DNA of 64,000 nucleotides from Cognatundibacterium rugosum. GTDB taxonomy: Bacteria > Pseudomonadota > Gammaproteobacteria > Burkholderiales > Burkholderiaceae_D. The position numbers were made by a program, and so were the translations under genes. The DNA lies in contig NZ_JACOGG010000006.1 of NCBI RefSeq assembly GCF_014284365.1, positions 175,658 through 239,657 of the forward strand, read 5' to 3'. Of this stretch, positions 52,787 to 62,376 are shown one piece after another. Below the pieces are notes generated by a model that made no database searches, was not told the origin of the DNA, and was given only the letters and a program-made list of their open reading frames with translations. Numbering within the stretch: the first letter of the stretch is position 1; every line of letters starts with the position of its first letter.

Positions 52787-53485
52787 TTATTTCAGTCCGG
52801 CGATATAATCTGCAACCGCGCGCATTTCATCTTCAGACATAGACTTCGCTATCGTTGTCATCTGCACGCTGTTGACGCGAGAACCCTGAATCTTTGCGCC
52901 ATCTTTACGGGAGCCATTGTAGAAGGCCTGTAACTGCGCCAGTGTGTAATCCTGATGTTGTCCGGCGATACGCGGGAACTGGGCTGGAATACCGGCACCG
53001 TTCGGGCTGTGGCAACCGGCGCAGGCTGGAACGTTTTTCTCAGCAATGCCACCACGGTAAATTTGCTTGCCGAGTTCGACGATATCCTTATTTTTCGCTG
53101 CGCCCGGTGCCGATTTTTGTGCATTCAGATAGACCGCGACATTCTTCATGTCGTCAGTCGTGAGGCTTTTGGCAAATGCGGTCATGGTCGCATTATTACG
53201 CGCACCACTGGCGAACTCAGTGAGTTGTTTGACCAGATAGGCATCATGCTGGGCAGCTAATTTCGGATTCACGCTGATGGTGGAATTTCCGGCTTCACCA
53301 TGGCAGGAGGCGCAGGCAACGATACCGCGTGCCGCATCGCCGTTTTTGTACAGCGCTTCGCCTTTGGCCGCATCCGCTTTAGCAGGCTTCGCTTCCTGAT
53401 TCGCATACGCGACTGAAGTGAGGGAGGACAAAGCCAGTACGGCCATGCCAAGAGACTTCATAACTGGTAAGTAAGCACGTTTCAT
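52787..53485 (-). CDS. Dihaem cytochrome c4
   Basis: Periplasmic electron carrier of 232 residues with two class I cytochrome c domains. A signal peptide ends at AYA (about residue 28). Haem sites are CASCH at 58-62 and CAGCH at 155-159; axial methionines are likely in NNATMTAF and in SVQMTTIA. Cytochrome c4 usually passes electrons from the bc1 complex to terminal oxidases. The gene is divergent from engB and upstream of the System II genes needed for its haem attachment. AGGGTG site eight bases before the ATG. Confidence 0.93.
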   Translation of the reverse strand: MKRAYLPVMKSLGMAVLALSSLTSVAYANQEAKPAKADAAKGEALYKNGDAARGIVACASCHGEAGNSTISVNPKLAAQHDAYLVKQLTEFASGARNNATMTAFAKSLTTDDMKNVAVYLNAQKSAPGAAKNKDIVELGKQIYRGGIAEKNVPACAGCHSPNGAGIPAQFPRIAGQHQDYTLAQLQAFYNGSRKDGAKIQGSRVNSVQMTTIAKSMSEDEMRAVADYIAGLK

Positions 53486-53686
53486 TCATACACCCTGAGA
53501 CTAAATAATAGAAATCTGCCCTGTTGGCGACACGTAGCTGCGAAGCTGCTGCGGAAAAGAGAGAAACAGCAACCAGAGTAGGCACGGAAAAAGATAGCGC
53601 TGCCCATTACCTAACCCCTTATTGTACAATAGCTTTCAGGCGTTATAACGGCCAACTGTTGCATTTTTCCACTTTTCCTTTCCTCT

Positions 53687-54421
53687 ATGTCTATCCTCTG
53701 GCAAGCCCGCTTTTTTACCACGGTCAATCATTTACGAGATCTGCCGCGGACCCATGTTCCGGAAATCGCATTCGCAGGCCGTTCCAACGCCGGCAAGTCG
53801 ACCGCTATTAATACACTATGCAACCAGAAGAAGCTTTGTTTTGCATCAAAGACTCCGGGACGAACGCAACACATTAACTACTTTTCTATTGGCGGCGCCC
53901 ACGTCGCCATGCATCGCAAGGATGAAACCAAGGTCGACGAGATCCGCGCCATGCTGGTCGATTTACCCGGATACGGCTATGCGGAAGTCCCGGGTGCCGC
54001 CAAAAATCACTGGAATCAGTTACTCGGTGCCTATGTGCAGCGTCGCACCCAACTCGCCGCACTGGTGCTGATTATGGATGCGCGCCGTCCCTTCACCGAC
54101 CTCGACATACAGATGCTGGAATGGTTTGCACCTACCGGCCGCCCAATACACTGCATTCTGACCAAGGCCGATAAGCTAAACAATAATGAATCGGCCAATG
54201 CCTTACGTCAGGCCAAAGCGGTACTGGAACGTTACAAGGATGATCAGGGCCCACTGTTCCCGTATAGCGTACAATTATTCTCCGCCTTAAAACGTGTAGG
54301 TATCGAAGAAGCAGATGCCGCTGTGCGCGCATTGCTTGGGCTGGATCAAGAACTGCCTGTGGCAGAAGCAGACAATGCTGCGGATGTGCCGGTGCCGGAC
54401 ACGGGCACCGATCCGGTCTGA
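53687..54421 (+). CDS. engB: Ribosome biogenesis GTPase EngB (YihA/YsxC)
   Basis: Essential GTPase for assembly of the 50S subunit, in the cytoplasm. 244 residues. Motifs G1 GRSNAGKST (about 30-38), G2 TPGRTQ, G3 [11 protein letters not shown]4 TKADK and G5 region SALKRVG are all present. The C-terminal 25 residues after GLDQEL are an acidic tail beyond the usual domain. A TACAAT at 53635-53640 may be the -10 of its promoter. It is divergent from cytochrome c4, a conserved arrangement in betaproteobacteria. Also called yihA. Confidence 0.95.
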   Translation: MSILWQARFFTTVNHLRDLPRTHVPEIAFAGRSNAGKSTAINTLCNQKKLCFASKTPGRTQHINYFSIGGAHVAMHRKDETKVDEIRAMLVDLPGYGYAEVPGAAKNHWNQLLGAYVQRRTQLAALVLIMDARRPFTDLDIQMLEWFAPTGRPIHCILTKADKLNNNESANALRQAKAVLERYKDDQGPLFPYSVQLFSALKRVGIEEADAAVRALLGLDQELPVAEADNAADVPVPDTGTDPV

Positions 54422-54457
54422 GTACAGCCTCAGGCGCGCCATATTGCCGTGCTGAGG

Positions 54458-54600
54458 CAAAAAAAATCCCCGGCATCGTATGATGTTGCCGGGGAAAGTA
54501 ACACCAGTTCGAATAGGGACGAATGGTGTCCCGCTCAGGGAGGAGAAGCGGTAGGCATGGAGTACGCTCCAACCTGTAGCTTAAGACGCATGTATCTCTG
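54458..54600 (-). ncRNA. Candidate small RNA upstream of hemB, minus strand
   Basis: A strong minus-strand terminator lies at 54458-54495 (arms CCCCGGCA and TGCCGGGG, eight T residues on that strand), yet no minus-strand gene precedes it. Going upstream on that strand are a stem ACACCA/TGGTGT with GGGAC/GTCCC, an exposed CTTCTCCTCCCTG segment (54536-54548), and a small stem GGAG-CGTA-CTCC. This layout is that of a terminated small RNA with an anti-Shine-Dalgarno-like region, recalling the Rfam 'betaproteobacteria toxic small RNA' group. The 5' end is a guess. No promoter is identified with confidence. Confidence 0.5.
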
Positions 54601-54601
54601 A

Positions 54602-55657
<1,056 letters not shown>

Positions 55658-55664
55658 TTCCACG

Positions 55665-55708
55665 CCTGATTTAAGCCTAATTTAAGCTTGATTCAAACCT
55701 GATTTAAG
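55665..55708 (+). repeat. Four tandem 11-base repeats after hemB
   Basis: Copies at 55665-55675, 55676-55686, 55687-55697 and 55698-55708: CCTGATTTAAG, CCTAATTTAAG, CTTGATTCAAA, CCTGATTTAAG, so two are identical and the others differ by one and four bases. The TTTAAG blocks lie exactly 11 bases apart (TTTAAG-N5-TTTAAG), the spacing of direct-repeat sites for OmpR-class response regulators such as PmrA (YTTAAK-N5-YTTAAK). The array lies within the hemB 3' end, just before its terminator. Confidence 0.6.
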
Positions 55709-55726
55709 TCTGACAATTAGATAAAT

Positions 55727-55761
55727 GCGGGTCAGCAGCCACGCTGCGGACCCTGCTTTTC
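55727..55761 (+). terminator. Terminator of hemB
   Basis: GGGTC-A-GCAGC-CAC-GCTGC-G-GACCC stem (55729-55753) followed by TGCTTTT. The stem is long and GC-rich, the T run is short. Confidence 0.75.
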
Positions 55762-55897
55762 TGACCGCGCAATACCGAATTTCGGCGTCAATGCTGTGTC
55801 ATATTTGCCAATCTGCTGTCTAAGCAGGATACTGGCGGCTGTTGCGGCACGATCCTCATTGGATGAGTGCTGCTGTTCTGCTTGATTTCTGCCAGAT

Positions 55898-57001
55898 ATG
55901 GATATTTTTCACATTAATGACCATCAGGTCACACTGAATCCGGACTGTGCGCCGGCTGACAACTGCTATCTGTGGATAGACGCTACCCACGATGAAGTCA
56001 GTACCGATCCGGAAGCCTGGCGCAGCCGCATCGAGGCGCTCACCGGCGTGCACATTTACGATCTGCATCTGACCGATGCCGTCAATCTGAGTCACCCCTC
56101 CTATTTCGACAGCACCCATGATTATGAAATGGTGGTGTTCCGCAAACTGGCACTGCAGCCCGATTCCGCGCTGTGTCAGGAAAACGGCGAACCCTTCAAG
56201 CGTAAAATCCCCGCCGCACTGAATAAGCTGGCGACCGTGCCGGTCGCGTTTTTCTTGCTGGGAAATGCTTTGCTGACGGTGCGTGCGGCCAATAGCCGCA
56301 CGATAGAAAATACCCGACAAAAGCTGTTGAATTACAAAGGTAAATCAGATGGTAATCCGCATGCGAGTCGCTTGCCGGCCTCACCGGAAGACCTGATGCT
56401 GCGCCTGCTGAATGCGATGGTGGATCAGTATCTGGAATTACGTCAGCCACTGACACAACAACTCGACCGCTGGCAGCATGCGCTGCTGGACCCGCGCCGT
56501 CCTTTTAACAACTGGATGGCTTTGCTCGACTCGCGCCTGGAATTACGTAAGCTCGATAATCTGTGCGAAGAACAGCGCGATGCCCTGCAAGAGTTACGTG
56601 ATCACATCGTCGATACCCATGACGGACAAGCCGATGATCAGGGCCGGGCCAAAGACTTGCTGCTGGTGCGCACCAATGACGTGATGGAACACATCAGCCG
56701 CGTGCTGAATCATGCGCGTCGACTCGAAGCTTCACTGGAATCGGCGGTGCAAATTCATTTTTCCGCGATGGCGCACCGTACCAGCGAAATCATGCGCACG
56801 CTGACGGTGATCACGGCACTGTTTATGCCACTGACCCTGATCACCGGCATCTTCGGCATGAACTTTGAAGTGATGCCCTTATTGAAGGACAAAATGGGAT
56901 TCTGGATCACGATGGGCGCCATGCTGCTGATCGTGGTGGTGCTGTTGCTGGTGTTCCGCCGCCAGCGCTATCTGGAAGATCAATTGCGGGAACGACGCTG
57001 A
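55898..57001 (+). CDS. CorA-type magnesium/zinc transporter
   Basis: A 367-residue homopentameric inner-membrane cation channel of the CorA superfamily. The large N-terminal cytoplasmic funnel has the long helix region (DPRRPFNNWMALLDSRLELRKL). Two membrane segments lie at the end, the first closed by the GMN signature in LITGIFGMNFE (about residue 325), then VVVLLLVFRRQRYLE. The sequence type (HLTDAVNLSHPSYFD) resembles the CorA/ZntB group, so magnesium uptake or zinc export is possible. No strong ribosome site before the ATG. A tandem-repeat array lies 190 bases upstream. Confidence 0.88.
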   Translation: MDIFHINDHQVTLNPDCAPADNCYLWIDATHDEVSTDPEAWRSRIEALTGVHIYDLHLTDAVNLSHPSYFDSTHDYEMVVFRKLALQPDSALCQENGEPFKRKIPAALNKLATVPVAFFLLGNALLTVRAANSRTIENTRQKLLNYKGKSDGNPHASRLPASPEDLMLRLLNAMVDQYLELRQPLTQQLDRWQHALLDPRRPFNNWMALLDSRLELRKLDNLCEEQRDALQELRDHIVDTHDGQADDQGRAKDLLLVRTNDVMEHISRVLNHARRLEASLESAVQIHFSAMAHRTSEIMRTLTVITALFMPLTLITGIFGMNFEVMPLLKDKMGFWITMGAMLLIVVVLLLVFRRQRYLEDQLRERR

Positions 57002-57042
57002 CACTGTTAGACGTCGGTTCTGAAAAGGTACTGATATTTATC

Positions 57043-58479
57043 ATGATGAATCAAGAACTGAGTTTTCTCTGGCACGACTATGAAACCTTTGGCGCGGTGC
57101 CGCGCCGCGACCGTCCGGCGCAATTCGCGGCGATACGCACGGATGCCGAGCTGAATGAAACTGGCGAAGCGCTGATGCTGTATTGCCAGCCTGCGCCCGA
57201 CTTTTTGCCAGACCCGGTCTCTTGCCTGATTACCGGCATCACACCGCAAACCTGTCTGGAACACGGCATACCTGAAAACGAATTTGCACAGCAGATAGAA
57301 GCTGCCTTCGCCCAAAGCGGTACCGTCGGCGTGGGTTACAACACGATACGCTTTGACGATGAAGTCACGCGTTTTCTGTTCTGGCGCAACCTGATCGATC
57401 CCTATGCACGCGAGTGGCAAAACAATTGCAGCCGCTGGGACTTGCTCGATGTGGTACGCACCGCCTATGCGCTGCGCCCCGATGGCATACAATGGCCATT
57501 GAATGAAGAAGGCAAGCCCAGCTTCCGGCTGGAGCATCTGACTCAGGCCAATGGCATCGCGCATACAGCCGCGCATGACGCCCTGTCCGATGTGCGCGCC
57601 ACCATCGCCATGGCTCGCTTAGTCAAACAAAATAATCCGCGCCTGTTTGACTTCTGCCTCGGTCTGCGTAAAAAAGAAAGAGTGATGGAAGAAATAGGCT
57701 GGCCGCAGCGCCGCCCGCTGCTACATGTGAGTGGCATGATCCCGGCCGAACGCGGCTGCATCAGCGTAGTATGGCCACTGGCGATGCATCCAACTAATAA
57801 GAATGAAATCATCGTCTGGGATTTACAGGCAGATCCAAGCGAATTGTTTCAACTGTCGGCAGAGCAGATACAGCTGAGGATGTTCAGTAAGGCCAGCGAA
57901 TTGCCGGAAGGCGTGAGCCGCTTGCCACTGAAAACCATCCACATCAATAAATCGCCCATTGTGATCAGCAAGCTCAATACCCTGAGCGCAGAACGCGCCG
58001 CACATTGGGGCATCGATATGAGTAGCATTCTCGCGCATGCCGAACTGGCGGCTGCCGCCCCCGATATGCAGGCAATCTGGGAAGCCGTGTTTGATCGTCC
58101 ACAAAGCGTTGCCAATGATGTGGACGAGGATTTATACAATGGTTTTATCGGTGCGGCTGACCGCAAGCTGTTGAATCAGCTGCGCGCATTATCCGGCGAA
58201 GAAATCGCACAGCGTTCGCTGGCATTTCAGGACAAGCGTCTGGAAGAATTACTGTTCCGCTATCGGGCCCGTAACTTCCCCGACAGTCTGAGCCAGAAAG
58301 AAAGCCTGGCCTGGGAAGAACATCGCGCTGCACGCTTACACGACGGCGCTGGTCAGGCTATGACCGTCGATGCCTTCTTTGAACGCATCGATGCCTTATC
58401 TGAAGAGGCCGATGAGCGTAGCGAAGAAATCCTGGGCGCCTTGTATGACTATGCCGAGCACATCACGCCTATGCGCTGA
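57043..58479 (+). CDS. sbcB: Exodeoxyribonuclease I
   Basis: 3'-5' single-strand DNA exonuclease used in recombination, repair and mismatch removal. 478 residues, near E. coli SbcB (475). The DEDD exonuclease motifs are HDYETFG (about 10-17), GYNTIRFDDE, and AHDALSDVRATI (about 180). The SH3-like and C-terminal helical domains follow, with RKKERVMEEIGWPQRRPLLHV. Two ATGs open the frame (57043, 57046). It follows the CorA-type gene by 41 bases, so likely cotranscribed. Confidence 0.95.
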   Translation: MMNQELSFLWHDYETFGAVPRRDRPAQFAAIRTDAELNETGEALMLYCQPAPDFLPDPVSCLITGITPQTCLEHGIPENEFAQQIEAAFAQSGTVGVGYNTIRFDDEVTRFLFWRNLIDPYAREWQNNCSRWDLLDVVRTAYALRPDGIQWPLNEEGKPSFRLEHLTQANGIAHTAAHDALSDVRATIAMARLVKQNNPRLFDFCLGLRKKERVMEEIGWPQRRPLLHVSGMIPAERGCISVVWPLAMHPTNKNEIIVWDLQADPSELFQLSAEQIQLRMFSKASELPEGVSRLPLKTIHINKSPIVISKLNTLSAERAAHWGIDMSSILAHAELAAAAPDMQAIWEAVFDRPQSVANDVDEDLYNGFIGAADRKLLNQLRALSGEEIAQRSLAFQDKRLEELLFRYRARNFPDSLSQKESLAWEEHRAARLHDGAGQAMTVDAFFERIDALSEEADERSEEILGALYDYAEHITPMR

Positions 58480-58523
58480 GCTGACCAGATTAACTTAAAC
58501 GTAGAAACAAAGACCAAGCATTC

Positions 58524-58561
58524 ATGCGCTTTTCCAAGACATTTCGATTGGAAAGGCGCAT
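58524..58561 (+). other. Inverted repeat between sbcB and the GNAT gene
   Basis: ATGCGC-T-TTTCCA and TGGAAA-G-GCGCAT arms around a 12-base loop. No T run follows, and it lies 38 bases before the GNAT start. It may be a factor-dependent stop for sbcB or an operator. Confidence 0.4.
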
Positions 58562-58599
58562 ATTCATTCGGGCTATACTTTTGATTTGAAGGAGACACC

Positions 58600-59136
58600 G
58601 TGATACAAGGCAGCAGCTTTTATTTGCGTTATCCACGCAGAGAAGAAATTCCTCACCTGGTCCATTTGATGAACTTGCCGGAATCCCGCGGCGACTATCT
58701 GTCCAAGGAATTGTTCTTACCTGCGGTAATGGAAAAGCGTTTAATGGATGCTCAGGAATCGCGTGAGAACATGGAGTTTTTTGTGATTGCCGACCTGTCC
58801 GATCAAATCCTGGGTCGCGTCTTTCACTTCAAAACCGTGCCCTATTTTCAGTCTAGGGAAATTGGCTACTCTCTGTTCACCAATCAGACACGCGGTAAAG
58901 GCATCATGACCGAGGCCGTAACCCTGCTGCGCGACTATCTGTTTGATACTACCTTGCTAAACCGGCTAGAAATTCATATGAATACTGCCAACAAAGCTTC
59001 TGAACGGGTCGCCATCAAATGCGGCTTTCAGCTGGAAGGCATCGCTCGCGGCGCAGTATACGACCGGGCCAGCTACCACGACATCCTGATGTATGCCTTG
59101 CTGCGGGATGAGTGGGCAGCCATGCGCCAGCGCTAA
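58600..59136 (+). CDS. GNAT family N-acetyltransferase, RimJ/RimL type
   Basis: A 178-residue acetyl-CoA-dependent acetyltransferase of the RimJ/RimL (protein alanine) class. The N-terminus LRYPRREEIPHLVHLM is followed by EIGYSLFTNQTRGKGIMTEAVTLL, the acetyl-CoA pyrophosphate loop (T-RGKGIMTEA), and the final fold element NKASERVAIKCGFQLEGIARGAVYDRASYHDILMYALL. GTG start at 58600 with AAGGAG five bases upstream. The acceptor (ribosomal protein, other protein or small amine) is not known. Confidence 0.88.
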   Translation: MIQGSSFYLRYPRREEIPHLVHLMNLPESRGDYLSKELFLPAVMEKRLMDAQESRENMEFFVIADLSDQILGRVFHFKTVPYFQSREIGYSLFTNQTRGKGIMTEAVTLLRDYLFDTTLLNRLEIHMNTANKASERVAIKCGFQLEGIARGAVYDRASYHDILMYALLRDEWAAMRQR

Positions 59137-59157
59137 AACCGCTGATGAGACGGCACT

Positions 59158-59198
59158 CAAAAAAAAACGCCCGTCAGTAATTTGACGGGCGTTTTTTG
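59158..59198. terminator. Bidirectional terminator between GNAT and peroxiredoxin genes
   Basis: AAAAAACGCCCGTCA and TGACGGGCGTTTTTT around a five-base loop, with T runs on both strands, between convergent stops. Confidence 0.95.
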
Positions 59199-59211
59199 TC
59201 AGCGACGCGAA

Positions 59212-59850
59212 TTATTTATTCGGTTGCGGTGTAATGCGCAGATAAGGCTTAGGTGCCTGATAGCCTTTCGGGTATTTTTGTTTGATCACTTCTTCATCTT
59301 TGATCGACAAAGGAATAATCACGTCGTCTCCATCGCGCCAGTTGCCTGGTGTTGCCACGGTATAGCCATCGGTCAGTTGCAGTGCGTCGATCACGCGCAG
59401 CACTTCATCAAAGTTACGGCCAGTGGTCAAAGGGTAGGTGATGATCAGGCGGACTTTTTTGTTTGGATCGATGATGAACAGCGAACGTACCGTCACGGTC
59501 TCGGACTGGTTAGGATGTATCATGTCAAACAGCGCGGAGACCTTACGATCTGCATCGGCGATGATAGGGAAGCCCACCACAGTGTTCTGGGTTTCTTCGA
59601 TATCTTTAATCCAGTCCAGATGCGATTGCGCGCCATCAACGGACAAGGCGATGGCTTTGACATTGCGTTTATCAAATTCCGGTTTCAGCTTGGCAGTCAG
59701 ACCCAGCTCGGTGGTGCAGACTGGTGTGAAATCGGCAGGATGGGAAAACAGCACCACCCATGAATTACCGGCCCACTCATGAAACTTCAGAGGGCCAACT
59801 GAGGAATCCTGCTCAAAATCCGGTGCAATATCGCCTAAACGTAAAGTCAT
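59212..59850 (-). CDS. 1-Cys peroxiredoxin (Prx6 type)
   Basis: Reduces peroxides using one peroxidatic cysteine. 212 residues. The motif HPADFTPVCTTELG (Cys about 46) has the Prx6-type V at PVCTTE, and the C-terminal domain (GNWRDGDDVIIPLSIKDEE) is that of Prx6, which lacks the resolving cysteine of AhpC. The ATG at 59850 has a GGAG site; the open frame extends 19 codons to 59907. Cytoplasmic. It is convergent with the GNAT gene. Complements msrPQ as oxidative-stress defence. Confidence 0.93.
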   Translation of the reverse strand: MTLRLGDIAPDFEQDSSVGPLKFHEWAGNSWVVLFSHPADFTPVCTTELGLTAKLKPEFDKRNVKAIALSVDGAQSHLDWIKDIEETQNTVVGFPIIADADRKVSALFDMIHPNQSETVTVRSLFIIDPNKKVRLIITYPLTTGRNFDEVLRVIDALQLTDGYTVATPGNWRDGDDVIIPLSIKDEEVIKQKYPKGYQAPKPYLRITPQPNK

Positions 59851-59969
59851 GTTTTTCTCCATAAGAACCAAGACTGCACTATAAAACTGCTGAGGCCGCG
59901 CATCCAAGTACAGATAAGTGAGATGCTTATATACAAACAGTTATAAGCATCTCAGTGCCCAGCCAGCGC

Positions 59970-61769
59970 TTAAGGCTGATCGGTTTTGCTCAGCGATTGC
60001 AGGAACTTCTCTGCATTCTGATAGCCGACCACACGGCTGCCCGCAATCTCTTGCGCCTGTTGATTGAAGAAGATGATACCCGGCGGACCAAACAGACCAA
60101 AGCGCTTGAGCAGTGCCTTATCATCCTCGTTATTCGCAGTCACGTCTACCTGCAATAAGAGCATCGCTTCCATCTTCGCTTTGATGGCTGGATCGGTGAA
60201 GGTCAGCTTTTCCATTTCTTTACAAGACACGCACCAGTCTGCATAAAAATCCAGCATCGCAGTCTTGCCTTTGTTTTGCGCCAGCGCGGCATCGAGTTCA
60301 GCCACTGTTCTGACACGCTGGAAACTGGCGCCGTGTACCTGAGTACCCAGCAAGTGTGCCAGCGGCGCATACACATCGCGCCCGCCGGTCACCACACCCA
60401 CCAGCTGGATTGCGCCCAGCAAACCGAACAGCAGGCCAAAAGCTTTCGCTAACAGGCCCGAACGCTGTATCCACAACAGATAAGCCGCATAAGCCAGCAA
60501 TAACAGCGCCCAGCCCGTCATTTGCAACCAGGCCGGAATCACTGGAGAAATCATCCACAAGGCCATGCCCAACATCAGCACACCAAAGAAGCGTTTGATG
60601 TATTCCATCCACATACCGGTTCTTGGTAACAGGCTACCGGCTGAAATACCGATTAACAGCAAAGGCACACCCATACCGATGGCGATCGCAAACATCGCCG
60701 CACCACCGACTAAGACGTCACGGGTCTGGCTGATGTAGACCAGCGCGCCGATCAGCGGGCCAGTCACGCAAGGACCGACGATCAGGGCAGAAATCGCGCC
60801 CATCAGGAATACGCCGATCAGCTTGCCTGCCTTACTGTTGCGCTGGCCTTCAGACACCTGGGTCAGGCGAGTCTGCAAGGCCGCAGGCATCTGTAATTGA
60901 TAGACATTGAACATGGACAAGGCCAGCAACACCATTAGCGCAGAGAATGCACCCAGCACCCAAGGATTTTGCAAAGTTGCCGCCAAGCCTTCTCCAGCCA
61001 GGCCAGCAGCGACGCCCATGCCGGTGTAGACCAGCGACATCCCAAGCACATAGGCCAGCGACAGCAGGAAGCCGCGCATACGACTCACACCCGCACCTTC
61101 ACCGACGATGATGAAAGACAGAATAGGCACCATAGGCAGTACACAAGGCGTCAGCGACAGTCCGAGGCCGAGCAGGAAAAACAGCGGCAGAATCACCACC
61201 AGCTTGCCACTCTTCAAAGCAGCGCTGATGCTGCTGCTCTCGTTATCTGTCGCAGCAGCTGCACCGGCTTTTGACGGTGCGGCGCCTGCAGCCACATTGG
61301 CGGATCCCGCATTATTACTAGCACTGACGCTGAGTGGGAACTCACTCTCCATCGGTGGATAGCATAAACCCAGATCCGCGCAGCCCTGGCGCGCTACCTT
61401 CAGTACGAAATCCTTATCAGCCTGCACCGGAATACGTACCACCAGCTTTTCGCGATAGGTTTCCACTTCTTTGTTAAAGGTTTCGTCAAATTTGACTTTG
61501 CCCTTAGGCAGCACAGGCTCGCCCAGCTTCGCTTGCTCGGAACTGAATTTCAGACGCTCGCGGTACAGATAATAGCCATCGGCGATGGTGAAAGTGACTT
61601 CAGTTACACCGGGCTCAACCATGACTGCATTGACCTTAAACGCGACTTCAGGATCAAGAAAATCTTCTGCCATCGCTGGTTGTAGCCAGCTCAATAGCAA
61701 AGCCATCATGGCTGCCTGCAGGACCCGCCAGAACGCGGGCAAAGAGAAGTTACTGCTTGTCATACGCAT
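59970..61769 (-). CDS. dsbD: Thiol:disulfide interchange protein DsbD
   Basis: Inner-membrane protein that moves electrons from cytoplasmic thioredoxin to periplasmic DsbC and DsbG, and to cytochrome c maturation. 599 residues. Signal peptide to about residue 34 (QPAMA). The N-terminal domain has the pair in GCADLGLCYPP; the membrane core (about 195-460) has the cysteines in LTPCVLPMVPIL and GPCVTGPLIG; the C-terminal thioredoxin-like domain has DWCVSCKEME. All six cysteines are present. It overlaps cutA by 20 bases. Confidence 0.95.
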   Translation of the reverse strand: MRMTSSNFSLPAFWRVLQAAMMALLLSWLQPAMAEDFLDPEVAFKVNAVMVEPGVTEVTFTIADGYYLYRERLKFSSEQAKLGEPVLPKGKVKFDETFNKEVETYREKLVVRIPVQADKDFVLKVARQGCADLGLCYPPMESEFPLSVSASNNAGSANVAAGAAPSKAGAAAATDNESSSISAALKSGKLVVILPLFFLLGLGLSLTPCVLPMVPILSFIIVGEGAGVSRMRGFLLSLAYVLGMSLVYTGMGVAAGLAGEGLAATLQNPWVLGAFSALMVLLALSMFNVYQLQMPAALQTRLTQVSEGQRNSKAGKLIGVFLMGAISALIVGPCVTGPLIGALVYISQTRDVLVGGAAMFAIAIGMGVPLLLIGISAGSLLPRTGMWMEYIKRFFGVLMLGMALWMISPVIPAWLQMTGWALLLLAYAAYLLWIQRSGLLAKAFGLLFGLLGAIQLVGVVTGGRDVYAPLAHLLGTQVHGASFQRVRTVAELDAALAQNKGKTAMLDFYADWCVSCKEMEKLTFTDPAIKAKMEAMLLLQVDVTANNEDDKALLKRFGLFGPPGIIFFNQQAQEIAGSRVVGYQNAEKFLQSLSKTDQP

Positions 61770-62106
61770 AGTGATTATTTCCTGTTTCTGCCTGTACCCA
61801 ATCCAGATAGGCGGGTAAGCCCTGAACGACGGGGATGGCGATGATTTCCGGTATTTGGTAAGGGTGCAGCGCGATGATCGCCTGTTCCAGCTGAGGATAG
61901 AGTTCAGCCCTGGTTTTCAAATGCAAAGCCACTTCCGGGGCTTGTTCCTGTTCTCCCTGCCAGTTGTACAGTGACAGCATTTCCGGATAAACGTTCACAC
62001 AAGCAACCAGGCTTTTTTCCAGCAAAGCCTGCGCGATACGCAAAGCGCTGGCGCGATCCGGGCAATTCGTCATCACCAGCAAAACTGATGTGGTCTGAGT
62101 CGACAT
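61750..62106 (-). CDS. cutA: Divalent-cation tolerance protein CutA
   Basis: Small trimeric protein of uncertain role, linked to copper tolerance in E. coli. 118 residues, matching the family. Conserved features are LLVMTNCPDRASALRIAQALLEKSLVACVNV (with copper-binding cysteine), SLYNWQGEQEQAPEVALHLKTR, and LHPYQIPEIIAIPVVQGLPAYLDWV. It overlaps dsbD by 20 bases; cutA-dsbD is a common operon in proteobacteria. Confidence 0.95.
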   Translation of the reverse strand: MSTQTTSVLLVMTNCPDRASALRIAQALLEKSLVACVNVYPEMLSLYNWQGEQEQAPEVALHLKTRAELYPQLEQAIIALHPYQIPEIIAIPVVQGLPAYLDWVQAETGNNHYAYDKQ

Positions 62107-62154
62107 GTCAGCACCATAGGGAAGAAAGAAGTCCGGTATTGTAACAAGTGTCGC

Positions 62155-62287
62155 TTAGGCACGTACGAATAAGCGTAAGGTCTTCTTGTATGCATGGCGG
62201 GGAGCCGTGACCAGACCATAGCCGTCATTGACGGCTTGCTGCTGATGGATGCTGCAGGATTCGCTGCCATCGGCATTGTGTACTTTT
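62155..62287 (-). pseudogene. Coding relic (protein C-terminus)
   Basis: One minus-strand frame here reads as a plausible protein end: VHNADGSESCSIHQQQAVND, then GYGLVTAPRHAYKKTLRLFVRA and a TAA at 62155. The same frame has a stop about 30 bases upstream of this peptide, near a run of seven A residues, so the reading is broken and no start is seen. It is not recognised as a known family. The area from 62107 to 62376 otherwise holds nothing I can support, so this is probably the remains of a decayed gene. Confidence 0.35.
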
Positions 62288-62376
62288 TTTGGCGACGGTG
62301 AAGCTCAGTTACGGTCACCTCGTTTCACGGCGAAGGATTAGGTCGCAACGCGCAAGCTGGCAGTCAGGTCAAGCCG

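Noticed and set aside
54422..54480. Terminator of engB on the plus strand
   Set aside because: The hairpins in this stretch lack a T run on the plus strand; the T run is only on the minus strand.
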